In this document: positions 53,501-62,485 of the stretch, one piece after another
Layout: each line of letters begins with the position of its first letter
Numbering within the stretch: position 1 is the first letter of the stretch
Assembly: GCA_023376005.1 (NCBI GenBank)
Contig: CM042145.1
Span: 16,292,034 to 16,356,033 of the forward strand
Reading direction: 5' to 3'
Source: Doryteuthis pealeii
Taxonomy: Eukaryota > Mollusca > Cephalopoda > Myopsida > Loliginidae
DNA length: 64,000 nt
The notes under the pieces: generated by a model
Databases searched by the model: none
Told to the model about the DNA's origin: nothing
Seen by the model: the letters and a program-made list of their open reading frames with translations, nothing else
Program-made: the position numbers and the translations under genes

Positions 53501-55965
53501 AGAAGATGGTAGTTTTTAAATTAAAGTGGACTATATTAATGCAACCTCACCAAACATCAAATTTTCTTGGATGAAGGTTCATTTTGGGTTGTGCTTCAAA
53601 AAACCTGTTTATCTCCATTACTTTATATTCTTTACACCACCAGTACAAATTGAATAAAAATGGCAAGACATTCAAGAGAGTTCAGATGTCTACTGTAATT
53701 TGACAGTTGACAAATTGTGATGAACCCATTTGCCAACTGGATACAGAGGATGGTAAATCATAGAACAGCTCCATTTCAGTTTTTAACCTAATTCTTTTGT
53801 AACAGTACTATTTATATAAAATCCAGACAAAAGCAGGTCATTGTTGAAACTTAACAGGATAACCTATTCAAGCTGAACTTTTCAAACCATCTTTAACAAT
53901 TGCATTTAAATCTTTCCTATAAACACCATGAATATTTTTGGATTGCTTCTGCAGCATTGCCTTTTTTTCCTAAACTCATAAGGTATTGCAGATCTTATGT
54001 GTTACACCAATTTTACAGAGGGTTAAATTAATAACTACATTGAATCATACCATGAAAATAGAACTCATTTAAAATTGTACAATTGTTACCATTTATATAA
54101 TAGCAAAAATATTCACACAATTGCTATTAGATTATTTCATACAATTGTCGTAAATAATTCTTTTTTTAAAATTAAGCTGTAAACTTAATCTACCTTGAAT
54201 AAAATTTAGAGTCAGATATAACCAATTTCAAAGCAGATACATTAAATATAGAAATAATCTGATTCTGGCCTTTTTATAACATATTTCTGACAATTTCTTA
54301 TATACAATATATATTTTTTAGATGAAAAAATTCTAATATTTCAAAACTAAATTTAAATAACCAAGATAAAATATTCTATTAAAATCAACCCAGAATTTAA
54401 ATATTTCAAAGTTAAAGGATTAAATTTAGATTTTTAAGTTAAAAATAATTTTTTAAAAAGCACTTTTATTCAAACATGTTTATATAAAATATTTAAAGAG
54501 GTTAAAAAGGAGATTAAATACATGCAATACTGACAGGTTAATAATTGGCATATAGCATCTGTATGCCAATTAGTAACTTTAAGTAAAATTCATATATTTA
54601 AGTGAATATTGTATTTGATGGGATATAAAATCCTGTCATTTTAGTGTATTTGAGATAAGTAAACTATTTCATTGAAATATATATATAGCAGAAAAAGATT
54701 GGGCAAAATTATGCAATGAGAACAATAGGAATAATAATGCTGTAATGTACAAGAGAATAAAACCAACTTAACATACCAGTAAGGGTTAACACATGCTAAA
54801 GTTAGATACAAAACAAAAATATTCATCTTAAAATTCCAGCTTCAATTTTTATGCTGCTGCTATTATCATTTTTAAAATTTAAGCAATGATGATATTTGAG
54901 TAATTATTAGTATTAGTAATTAAGCTAAGTGCTAGTATCTTAAAAAAACCTTTATATATCTGATCCAATGTTTGTGATAAAAGTGGGTATTATATCTGAT
55001 ATCACATGAGGTAGGTATACCCAAAATTGGCTTAAAATGCATTTTTTGACAAAATGATTTACCAAAAATCAGGGAATTATCGAATTTTAATGAAATTTTC
55101 AGTGTTTATTTATCAATGAATCTTTATAATGCATTATTTATTTTATTTCAAAAAGTCATTATTTTCAGGTCACTTAATTTTAACCCCCCACCCCCACACT
55201 TTGGGGGTGTAAAATATTGGCGAGTTGGTCCTTGTTTGATACTAATTACAGTAGAAATAAAGAGATAAAAGACCGAAGTTGTAAATAGAAAAAAAAAAAA
55301 ATTTTTTTTAAGTGGAATATATTATAAGAAAAAAATAAATAAAAAAAATCGGAAAATAAAATGTAAAAAAAAAAAAATTTTTTTTTTTTTTTAGATTTTT
55401 TTTACTCATTTCGATAATTATTTAATTGGCTATTATATTATAGAGAAAAAAATTATACATCGATATTTTTCTGCTTAAAAAAAAAAAAAAAAAGAGGGTG
55501 GGGGCTACATTTTCAATAGTGTTTTCCTCCAAAACGTATACTTTGTTTGACTAAAATAAGTTTTGCATTAAAATAACTGATGCATTATAAAATTAATTAA
55601 TTGATAAATCAATACTGAAAATTATTAAATTATTAAAATCTGATAATTCCCTGATTTTTGGTAAATTTTTTTGCAATCGTGAATGTTACATTAAATTTGT
55701 AAACAAGCCCTTTATACCATTTAAAAAGAGCAAAAATGGCGAACGCGAACGAAATTGTTTTAAAAGTATTAAAAATAAACTGCATATGTAATGATATTTT
55801 TCTTTTTTTAATGATGGTCATTATGTTACTACTTATCGTTTGACAAAAGCTTGACCTTAAATAATAGATTTAATTACTTTTAATTCGTTTTTAAAATTTT
55901 TAGCAGACGAAAAATTGGGTATACCTAACATAAGGTAACTAAATTTTCAAATAGGTATTTAGCTT

Positions 55966-56002
<37 letters not shown>

Positions 56003-56753
56003 TCTTTATATTTACTATTAATAAGTGAATTTTGCCTCTCCAATTAGCTCAATATTTACATGTTTGCTCACTCAATGATGAGAAATAAACTAATCTAATT
56101 TTGATAATAAATGTTCTTAAATGATTCTTGATATGTTAATTAAAATTCAAAATAAATTGTAGAAATCAACAGATCATACAATTATTAGTGAAACAGATTT
56201 TCTGAACATTCAGAAACCTTCAAATCATTGTGAATACTAGGTATAAGCTGTAAGAATGTTTTAAACCCAGGATGATTTTTTAATTACCTGAGCTATATAT
56301 GAATTATTTTGTTATCTGAAATATATATGAATTTTGTTCACACATGATTTTGAAATTTGAATGTACACAAGCAATACAGTTTGTAAACAAAAGATTATAA
56401 AAAGAGTAAAAATTTACCAAATCCTGGTCCATCTTCATATGGTCTTTTGATTCCTTGTCCATCCCCAGCAGGTTGATTTATTTTGGCAGCAATCTATAAA
56501 GGATTTTTTAAAAAGAAAAATCAATAAGTAACCAACAATAGATAACCTCATCAACAATAAATACTTATTAATTTTTATTGACTGTAATCAATGATTATAT
56601 CAAATTAATCTTAAAGTATTGAGTTCTGCATATAAGTTTTTACAGCCAACTCATTAATTATTTTTTAGCATATCAACAACTGTATGGGTCATATAGCGTT
56701 CTGAATTTAATGAACATATGCTGCAAACATTCAACCAGGATAAAACTAACATT

Positions 56754-56803
<50 letters not shown>

Positions 56804-58864
56804 AAAAAAAATAATAACGAAAATGAAGGAAAAAGGTTAGAGGAAGATGTGTATTTTATTATATAAAAACAAGCTTCTTACGAAACTATTTTCTAAACAA
56901 TTATAAATGGAAATTATTTTAGATGCCTATCTAACGATTTACTTCCTTTATAAAGATTCAAGAGTTTCAAAAATATTTTTTTTAAATGTTGCTAATGATT
57001 AATAAAATTAGATAAGTATCTAAAGAATCGAGTGTACTCCAAATCAAAAAACTTTTGTATCTTAATTAAAATTTCTCAACATTTCAAAATAGTCCATAAT
57101 TTTTACCAAGCTTTAAAAAATAAATATAAATAAATTAAAAGCAAAACCAAAGATCGACTGATTTTCAAAATTATCAAATATTTATCATTGAGAAATAATA
57201 TAATATAATATAATATAAATATAATATAATATATATATAATATATATATAATATATATAATCTTGCTTGTCGAAATGTAAATAAACTTCCAATTAAACGA
57301 ATAAACGTCGGGGTGTGTAGAATTTTTTTTTTAAATAAGTTAATCTGGAGAAATTCGTTAATTCATCTGGCCTCACCTAACAAATAATAATAATCTTTAT
57401 AATTAAGAGAAATGCAGAAAATAGATTTTCCTACTAGAAAGGAAGCAATTTTTTATGCCATCATGTGGCAAAAAACTATAAAATAAAAACTACAAAGAAA
57501 CAATATAAAAGAGAAGAAATAAAAGACATTGTTTTAATATTAATAATCAACTAGAGAACTAGACACGATTAGTTAAAAATAAAAACTGTTTTTAAAAAAT
57601 TACATAAACATCGATTATTTATAGACAACGATACAAGGCAATAAGATTTGTACTCGTTATTTTTTTTATTTATTTAATATACATTAGAATTTAGCTTTAA
57701 TTTTTTTTAAATATTCCATGTATGGAAAAAAATTTAACGACCTATTGCGTCTGTTAAATTTAAAAAAAAATGAGAATAAGTCTGGATTAATAATTTAATT
57801 TTTGTTTAATTTAGATTTCAAAAAGAAAAAAAACTTAAAAGTTATAGGGAAAAAAAAACACCCAAAAAAACAGGATATATATATATATATATATATATAT
57901 AACACAAATTTATCATAAACGCCGGTCAGGATCCTTATCCTTAGTTTGTAGATAGCGCTTAAATCATTTAAAACGAGGCATTTTGATAAGATATACATTT
58001 CACAGAAAAACCGGCACATTAATTAGGAAAAAAAAAAGGAAAGAAAAAAAGCAAAAAAAAGCGATAGAGAAATAGAGAGAAAAAATATGCCTAAACTAAG
58101 AAGAAGCAAGGACAACGACACAAGGCTAAAAAGACTAAATCGAGGAAAGGGAAGTCGGCGTGTCGGCCATGTACGTACGAGTGGGAAGAAGCAATCGGTT
58201 TCCTTTTTCAAATACAATTTTCAAATTCAAAACTATTAAAGTTTTAGTCTTCATTAAAACTCAAGAAAAATCGCGATCAGTATTCAATAATAATTCCAAT
58301 TTTCCTTACAAGATTAATTTACTTGACCTAAAATATATAAATAAAAAGGAATTTAAAATATTAAACGCGCTACAAAACCACGAGGAAATGATATTTAAGT
58401 TCAAGGCCAGATGCATAATTTAACTGAGATGAATCGGCAAATACAAAATTATGATACGATTAAAAACAAAGTTTGAACTAAAAGCTGAATAATTCATTGA
58501 ATCTCTAAAGTCTTACATACATTTTTAAGAAGTGTAAATTTCTTTTAAATATTTCGTCTGTCCTATCCATAAGACTTTTTTTTAAAAACTCACCGCACCG
58601 CCATATTGGCGTGCTTAAAATTGTAAGCTACAAGGGAAAGAGCTACGTTTCAGGGACCACGGTGGATTTAAAAAGGAACTAAATAAAGGCAGTGAACATA
58701 CAAAAAGGGGGTTTATGATATATCAGGGTGTGAAAGGAACGATTCCAAAGATGAAAAAAAGTTTTTAAAAAACCTTAGGAAAAAATATATTTAAGACCAT
58801 TTTTCCTTCTTACCTGTCTTGCTCGAGCGACAGCATCCGCGAACGCAGACTGGCTGGGTTCCAT
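36230..58864 (-). CDS. FUBP1: FUBP-family KH-domain nucleic-acid-binding protein, 19 coding exons, 740 aa
   Basis: Single-stranded DNA/RNA-binding regulator of the FUBP1/KHSRP/FUBP3 family. Family members act in the nucleus on FUSE-driven transcription, splicing and AU-rich mRNA decay. Seen: all junctions are GT-AG and phase-consistent; exons total 2223 nt. The start codon has A at -3 and G at +4. Domains by residue: N-terminal [17 protein letters not shown] and a KRPYEDG basic segment; Ala/Gln-rich segment 70-92; KH1 about 119-185 (GKGG 133-136); KH2 about 203-280 (GKGG 220-223); KH3 about 308-372 (GKGG 320-323); Gly/Arg linker 376-420; KH4 about 425-495 (GKGG 441-444); Pro/Gly/Ala region 496-545; Gln-rich tail with Trp 571, 600 and 700. 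Length is close to vertebrate KHSRP. Introns range from 91 bp to about 3.6 kb; the largest are introns 1, 2, 9, 6 and 17. Which vertebrate paralogue is closest cannot be decided here; invertebrates usually have one. Confidence 0.94.
36665..36955 (-). CDS. FUBP1: FUBP exon 18: second aromatic motif and poly-Gln/Pro tail
   Basis: 291 nt, phase 1 at both ends. Begins [20 protein letters not shown], then tandem QYGQYG, then over fifty residues that are mostly Gln and Pro from interrupted CAA/CAG runs. It is symmetric, so skipping would remove 97 residues in frame. Donor is GTATGT. Confidence 0.92.
36956..40562 (-). other. FUBP intron 17 (3.6 kb)
   Basis: No exon-like sequence recognised. It holds poly(A) runs near 37270 and 40000, a copy of a repeat shared with intron 9 (38434-38545), and a small hairpin-forming sequence at about 38978-39035 (gggacag...ctgtccc type arms). 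Confidence 0.7.
38434..38545. repeat. Interspersed repeat, copy in FUBP intron 17
   Basis: Begins tcactcaatgatgttaat and contains ttattattgaataagaaatt and attatgtaat(c/t)tgat. The same blocks occur in the same order and orientation at 43931-44030. No open frame; class unknown. Confidence 0.6.
40563..40660 (-). CDS. FUBP1: FUBP exon 17: first aromatic Gln-rich motif
   Basis: 98 nt with [21 protein letters not shown]. Trp 571 with flanking Ala and Tyr is the first of three AW-x-x-Y type motifs that correspond to the FUBP C-terminal YM/YAW transactivation motifs. Confidence 0.9.
40781..40962 (-). CDS. FUBP1: FUBP exon 16: Pro/Gly/Ala-rich segment
   Basis: 182 nt encoding [20 protein letters not shown], further GAP/GP repeats, and [10 protein letters not shown]. 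It is low-complexity and matches the Pro/Gly-rich post-KH4 region of FUBP proteins. Ends in phase 2 (AG). Confidence 0.92.
41347..41504 (-). CDS. FUBP1: FUBP exon 15: rest of KH4
   Basis: 158 nt reading [20 protein letters not shown] then [20 protein letters not shown] and [13 protein letters not shown]. (V/I)ELQRxPPPNxxxKxFxxRGxPQQI is diagnostic for FUBP KH4. Ends in phase 0. Confidence 0.96.
41596..41797 (-). CDS. FUBP1: FUBP exon 14: Gly/Arg linker and start of KH4
   Basis: 202 nt. [20 protein letters not shown] and a Gly/Pro run form an RG-rich linker (an RNA-binding or arginine-methylation type segment). [15 protein letters not shown] then begins KH4. The acceptor is a tandem CAGCAG, so an alternative start three bases later would drop one Gln. 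Confidence 0.93.
42599..42699 (-). CDS. FUBP1: FUBP exon 13: end of KH3
   Basis: 101 nt reading [20 protein letters not shown] then [14 protein letters not shown]. DDGTxPER is the family-typical turn after KH3 strand 2. It ends in phase 0 before GTAAGT. Confidence 0.94.
42942..43044 (-). CDS. FUBP1: FUBP exon 12: first part of KH3
   Basis: 103 nt reading [20 protein letters not shown] then [14 protein letters not shown]. It carries the KH3 loop (320-323). RPAVGIVIG and GVRLQFKP match the family; the loop is GKGG where I recall vertebrate FUBP1 KH3 having GRNG. Confidence 0.95.
43532..43612 (-). CDS. FUBP1: FUBP exon 11: Gly/Ser linker KH2-KH3 (81 nt)
   Basis: Reads [16 protein letters not shown] then [16 protein letters not shown] is conserved in the family; the remainder is a low-complexity linker. 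Phase 0 at both ends, so a symmetric cassette that could be skipped without a frameshift. Confidence 0.9.
43797..43847 (-). CDS. FUBP1: FUBP exon 10: C-terminal helix of KH2 (51 nt)
   Basis: Reads [17 protein letters not shown], phase 0 at both ends. The helix matches the AKEMVLELI segment of vertebrate FUBP KH2. Acceptor is a T-rich tract plus cag, donor GTGAGT. Confidence 0.92.
43931..44030. repeat. Interspersed repeat, copy in FUBP intron 9
   Basis: Begins tcactcaatggtgttaat and shares ttattattgaataagaaatt and attatgtaatttgatcct with the copy at 38434-38545. A (GA)n run follows at about 44094-44122. Confidence 0.6.
45903..46001 (-). CDS. FUBP1: FUBP exon 9: middle of KH2
   Basis: 99 nt, phase 0 at both ends. 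Reads [20 protein letters not shown] then [21 protein letters not shown] and DKPLRITG are near-invariant in the FUBP family. A long poly(A) run (poly-T on the coding strand) sits immediately downstream in the intron. Confidence 0.95.
46100..46268 (-). CDS. FUBP1: FUBP exon 8: KH1-KH2 linker and start of KH2
   Basis: 169 nt. [14 protein letters not shown] closes the KH1 helix, then comes an acidic/Pro linker. [19 protein letters not shown] follows and begins KH2 (GKGG 220-223). It ends ETIRQLQ in phase 0. Confidence 0.95.
46372..46429 (-). CDS. FUBP1: FUBP exon 7: end of KH1
   Basis: 58 nt reading [19 protein letters not shown] plus two bases. It is the third beta strand and start of the C-terminal helix of KH1. 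Acceptor tttccag, donor GTAATC. Confidence 0.92.
47107..47184. repeat. 78-nt polypurine tract in FUBP intron 6
   Basis: A-rich with scattered G on the plus strand, hence polypyrimidine in the transcript. No nearby consensus acceptor with coding sequence was seen. Confidence 0.85.
48601..48672 (-). CDS. FUBP1: FUBP exon 6: core of KH1
   Basis: 72 nt reading [20 protein letters not shown] then QIAP. It contains the KH1 GKGG loop (residues 133-136). [19 protein letters not shown] is diagnostic for FUBP KH1. Donor is GTAGGT. Confidence 0.95.
50154..50335 (-). CDS. FUBP1: FUBP exon 5: Ala/Gln segment and start of KH1
   Basis: 182 nt. It begins [20 protein letters not shown], continues through a Ser/Pro linker, and ends [11 protein letters not shown], the first strand and helix of KH1. 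The KH1 GKGG loop lies in the next exon, so the domain is split by a phase-1 intron. Confidence 0.93.
50887..50926 (-). CDS. FUBP1: FUBP exon 4 (40 nt)
   Basis: Reads [13 protein letters not shown] plus two bases. Acceptor is tacttcag, donor GTGAGT. It links the N-terminus to the Ala/Gln segment before KH1. Phase fits both neighbours (1 in, 2 out). Confidence 0.85.
52839..52880 (-). CDS. FUBP1: FUBP exon 3 (42 nt)
   Basis: Short exon reading [14 protein letters not shown], flanked by acceptor ttttccag and donor GTAAGT. It enters and leaves in phase 1, so it is symmetric and could be skipped without a frameshift. KK near a Pro-rich stretch matches the position of the vertebrate 'AKK' segment. 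Confidence 0.85.
55012..55927. repeat. Long fold-back (inverted repeat) element in FUBP intron 2
   Basis: Both ends carry the 12-bp terminal inverted repeat TAGGTATACCCA / TGGGTATACCTA (55012-55023 and 55916-55927). Matching inverted blocks lie further inside: a 'ttaccaaaaatcagggaatt' block near 55060 against its complement near 55645; an 'aatgcatta' block near 55130 against one near 55582; a C-rich run near 55185 against a G-rich run near 55496. About 916 bp. The centre is poly(A)/poly(T)-rich. It looks like a MITE or fold-back transposon with imperfect arms. Confidence 0.7.
56418..56493 (-). CDS. FUBP1: FUBP exon 2
   Basis: 76 nt, residues 18-42 plus one base. It reads [12 protein letters not shown] then [17 protein letters not shown] and KRP(L/Y)EDG are family signatures of the N-terminus; KR is a candidate part of a nuclear localisation signal. 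Acceptor is tttatag, donor GTAAAT. Confidence 0.92.
58814..58864 (-). CDS. FUBP1: FUBP exon 1 (start codon)
   Basis: Encodes residues 1-17, [17 protein letters not shown], ending in phase 0 before a GTAAGA donor. The ATG lies in a strong context, with A at -3 and G at +4. The segment resembles the start of vertebrate FUBP proteins, where an Ala/Arg-rich helix is followed by IAAKI. Confidence 0.9.
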
Positions 58865-59200
58865 GCTGGCTGTAATTTCTCCCTTAAAAAAACTACGTTT
58901 TAAGCGAGTTGAACTGAATATGTGTATATATATATATATTAAAAGTAAAATAAACGGGTTTCTACTCTCCCCTAATAGATTTGATAAAATAAGATTCTGA
59001 TTTTCTTTTTTTTTTGTTAACGTGTGGCCACTCTTTCAACGGTTGTGAGTAGCACTGTTCACTCGCTTGCTTCTAGGGAGAACTGACTTTCTTACTCACT
59101 CTCTCTTTATTACTACTACTACCTCCCTCTTTCCTTTCTACAATGACGACAGCCGCCACTACGAATCCACTACGACTATTTATATTAGCCAACTACTATT
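58865..59200 (-). promoter_or_regulatory. Probable 5'UTR and promoter region of the FUBP gene
   Basis: The region upstream of the FUBP ATG is somewhat less AT-rich than its surroundings. It contains a short (TA)n at about 58926-58940, a purine-rich minus-strand stretch and scattered CpGs near 59030-59170. No TATA box or initiator can be assigned with confidence. Confidence 0.35.
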
Positions 59201-60101
59201 ATTAATAAAATGTACATAGTACACTCACATTTAATAGATAAAAAATAATGAAAAGTCGCTTAGATACTATGTACCACTGCAATACCAACGACTTAAATAC
59301 CGATAGAGAATTTAACACTTTTTGACCTTATGGGGAACTTTATTTCGACAAAGGGTTCCAACATTTTTAGTATTGGAAAGGGGGAAAAAGATAACAGAAA
59401 TATACAAGTTGAAAATCTTAAGTTAGAAAGTTAGGTTAGGAGAGTAAAATAAAAATAAAATAAAATAGAAGCGAGAAAAAAAATGACATGCTTACTACTT
59501 ACTTTTAACATCATTATTTGGTGATATGATTTTATTTTTATTAATACAAACTCTACAACGCAATAATCTACATTTTATTTGTTAGTGAAAAACTGACTTT
59601 TCATCAACAAATTTTTAAACAAATCCATCACTGCTACCTTTTCCCTCCCAAGATCACAAAAAGTCATAAAAAAGGTTAAAACAAATATTAACCTTGCAAT
59701 GGTTTTCATATTTCTTATAATTGTATCTCTTATAGTCTTATTGTAGTACATCTTTTTAAAAAAATAAGTCTTTTCATCAAATATGTCTTATAAGATATAT
59801 ATAAAGATAAAAAGTATAGCAACACTTAAATTAATAATTTAAAAATAAAAAAAAATAGCCAAAGGAATTTTTTATTTTTAAAAAGCATAAGAACATCTAC
59901 AATGAAAAACTATAAAATATATAAATTGGTTTTCTGAAAATAAATAAATAAACCGGCAGACTTGTTGAAATATTTTGCATGAAATTTCAAATTTGACTTT
60001 TGAAATCTTCAGATCTTTAAAGTTTTCCATAAAACTGTTAAGGTTCTTTCTGTGGTAAGAATTGAAATTGTACCAAAATTTTAGAAACTCAGTCATAATT
60101 G
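59201..60101. other. No gene seen upstream of FUBP
   Basis: AT-rich sequence between the FUBP 5' region and the SINE cluster, with no coding or RNA-gene signal recognised. Confidence 0.6.
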
Positions 60102-60470
60102 AGTATAATATCCACAGTGAAACCACAAGATTCCTAGTTTGATACCGGCCCTCGCCAACTCAGCGTACGAGTAGCACAGGGATCTGTGCAGTAAAGTATG
60201 ATGGTAGGTGTGGCGCTCCACCTAGTATAATATCCACAGTGAAACCACAAGATTCCTAGTTTGATACCGGCCCTCGCCAACTCAGTGTATGAGTAGCACA
60301 GGGATCTGTGCAGTAAAGTAAGGAGCTGATGGTAGGTGTGGTGCTCCACCTCAGACGCAAAAAAAACAATCTCCTTGGTCTAGCGCTAGTGAAAAGGGGA
60401 TAGACTCCCTCGCTGTATGGCTCATACCGACATTAGGTCACCCCGATGACTTTACTTTTACTTACTTACT
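60102..60470 (+). mobile_element. SINE with tandemly duplicated 5' part
   Basis: A 122-bp unit (60102-60223) repeats at 60224 onward. Each unit begins agtataatatccacagtg, then B-box-like attcctagtttgataccggc and the gtagcacagggatctgtgca block. Only the second unit continues to the full SINE body, ending near ccccgatgacttt. The tRNA A box is absent. Confidence 0.8.
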
Positions 60471-60654
60471 TACTATAGGGAAGTCAAAAGTTTTTACAGG
60501 TTCTTCATTAAATAATTTTTCTTCTTCCATGTTTTGTAAATGGCTTCCTTGAGTAATTAAAATGAAATTAACAGAAATAATAAGAGATTTCCAAAACCTT
60601 TTTTTTTTTTTTTGTTACTGAAAAATGTCAAACATATTCATGTTTATTTCAATT

Positions 60655-60895
60655 AGAAGGACAGTAGAGTGTCCGACTAGGAACTGCAAGATTCCAGTTT
60701 CGATACTGACCCTCGCCAACTCAGCACATGAGTAGCGAAGGGATCTGTGCGGTAAAGTGGGGAGCTGATGGTAGGTGTGGCACTCCACCACAGACGCTAA
60801 AACAATCTCCTTGATCTAGCACTAGTGAAAAAGGGATAGACTCCCTCATTGTCTGGTTGATGCCAACTTTAGGCCACCCTGATGACTTTTACTAT
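60655..60895 (+). mobile_element. tRNA-derived SINE, head partly lost
   Basis: Begins within the A-box region (gtagagtgtccgactagg), has a B box ggtt-like segment (attccagtttcgatactg) and the complete body, ending ccaccctgatgactttta. Confidence 0.8.
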
Positions 60896-61635
60896 TTTTT
60901 AAAAATTTCTATTAGAATTTATAGATGCCTGAGATGGGTTAAATCAGATCGAGTTGACTAGTTGGATTTTACGGCATGCCAACGCTTGTTGGGTCATTTT
61001 ATGCCAAAGACATTTTGTTTGATTCATTCCTGATGGGTATTGAATTCATTTTTTTTTAAACACATTTTTTTAACTATTTCTTTTCTATTTAACCCATAGA
61101 TGGGACCCTAACTGGTACTACTACTCCGGGTCAGGGTGGACCTGAGAGTAATAGGGATGAAAGGGTACTGCACTCTCCTCAGAGCTCCAAAATTGGAACT
61201 TCACCATTAGTTTGTAGTTTAAAGCCTTCTAGCACATATATGATAAAATTGGTTGGAGTTTGCCATAAGGGCAATAGAATTGGGACAATCATATAGGTGC
61301 TAGGGCTTGACATAATAGCTTGACATAATTGATCAGAAAGGGACTCTCCAACCGACCATCTAGCTTAAGTAAGGACCAAAGTGGATTGTTGCATGCTCAG
61401 CCACCAAGATTCCATCCTTAAGCATCATGGGTCACCACCCATGGCCAACACCACCCATTGGGGGGATTTTATCCCTCTGCAGAGGTGCATTTGGTGTATT
61501 ATTCTGCCCCTGTCAACAGGGTGAAATGAGATCTGGCACAAGGTCATGTTTATGCGCTCACACTAAGAAACAAAACTCAAAGAACAATCAATAACTTAAA
61601 TGTCTTTTGCTTATTTCGTTCAATTTGAAATCGAA
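60896..61635. other. Old interspersed repeat sequence
   Basis: Shares acggcatgccaac and tgggtcattttatgcc with 16582-16615 (diverged), a ggtactactactcc phrase with the 7.8-kb region, and cattgggggga/ctctgcagaggtgca with 3050-3080. It is likely part of a repeat family; no open frame. Confidence 0.45.
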
Positions 61636-61718
61636 CTAGTACTAATGAAAAGGGGATAGACTCCCTCACTGTCCGTCTGATACCGTCAATAGGCCACTCT
61701 GTCGACTTCACTTTTACT
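61636..61718 (+). mobile_element. 3' fragment of a SINE
   Basis: Only the last part remains: ctagtactaatgaaaagggg, atagactccctcactgtccg and the ataggccactctgtcgactt end. It abuts the next SINE. Confidence 0.7.
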
Positions 61719-61935
61719 ACAGCAGAAAAATTCACCAAGGAACCACAAGGTTCGATACCTACTTTCTCCAACTGTGCATGAGAGTAGCACAGCTTTTATC
61801 TGTGTAGTAAAGTGGGTAGGTGTGTTACTCCACTTCAGATGCAAAAACAATCTCCCTGGTCTAGTGCTAGTGAAAAGGGGATAAATTCCCTCGCTGTTTG
61901 GCTGATACCAACTATAAGGCATTCTGCCAGCTTTA
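61719..61935 (+). mobile_element. Degraded SINE in tandem with the previous fragment
   Basis: Retains a B-box-like ggttcgatacct, the gagtagcacag block, ctagtgctagtgaaaagggg and the ggctgataccaac end. Several internal indels. Confidence 0.75.
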
Positions 61936-62186
61936 CTTATTTATTACAGAGTACAATATAAGTTATTTTGTTTTTCTATTAACATGTTAAGTGATGGTAG
62001 GATCTGTAAAAATCTACACAATTACAACCAAATATAAGATTTATATACTTGTGGCATTGTTGCAAAAATTGTATTGAAATAATTCCTTCCTTTTTTATAG
62101 AGTATATTAAACACTTTTGGCCCAACAATTTTAATTCAAAACCTATAAGTATATTCATCCAATTGTAATATAGAATATGCCCCCCC

Positions 62187-62188
<2 letters not shown>

Positions 62189-62224
<36 letters not shown>
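62189..62224. repeat. (TA)n microsatellite, preceded by poly(C)
   Basis: Nine C residues, then 18 AT units, about 50 bp before the plus-strand hammerhead-like motif. Confidence 0.95.
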
Positions 62225-62227
<3 letters not shown>

Positions 62228-62270
62228 ATATGACTTTCGTCTCCGCTCTTGATAGTACGGAGTATAAACA

Positions 62271-62319
62271 AGCTCTGAAGATGATTTTTATAAAATCGAA
62301 ATATTGTTCAATATTAGCT
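62271..62319 (+). ncRNA. Hammerhead-ribozyme-like motif
   Basis: AGCT (62271-62274), CTGAAGA (62275-62281), one extra T, helix II GATTTT/AAAATC with a TAT loop (62283-62297), GAA (62298-62300), helix III ATATTG/CAATAT (62301-62314), T at 62315 as the cleavage position, and AGCT (62316-62319) pairing with the first four bases. Three helices plus all core residues fit a type I/III-like three-way junction. The extra base at the start of helix II is non-canonical. Confidence 0.5.
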
Positions 62320-62387
62320 ATGAATATGTTATAAAATGTTTTCACTTTAACAGCATATTGTGTTGTTTTCATATCCTTTTATCTATA

Positions 62388-62390
<3 letters not shown>

Positions 62391-62424
<34 letters not shown>
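62391..62424. repeat. (TA)n microsatellite
   Basis: 17 AT units, lying between the two convergent hammerhead-like motifs. Confidence 0.95.
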
Positions 62425-62428
<4 letters not shown>

Positions 62429-62485
62429 AGAAAATATTTTAAAAATATAACAAACACAGGATGTTATGATCAGGAAACAATTTTT

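Noticed and set aside
57195..57260. Possible short-repeat array with regular spacing
   Set aside because: It is (TA)n/(AATAT)n simple sequence; no spacers, so not a CRISPR-like array, nor expected in a eukaryote.
58023..58423. Frames on both strands upstream of FUBP exon 2
   Set aside because: They lie in FUBP intron 1, lack known domains and have no supporting splice sites in phase.
60134..60349. Minus-strand frame with a repeated peptide (RSLCYS/SLCATR-like)
   Set aside because: Antisense of the tandemly duplicated SINE; the peptide repeat is the DNA duplication.
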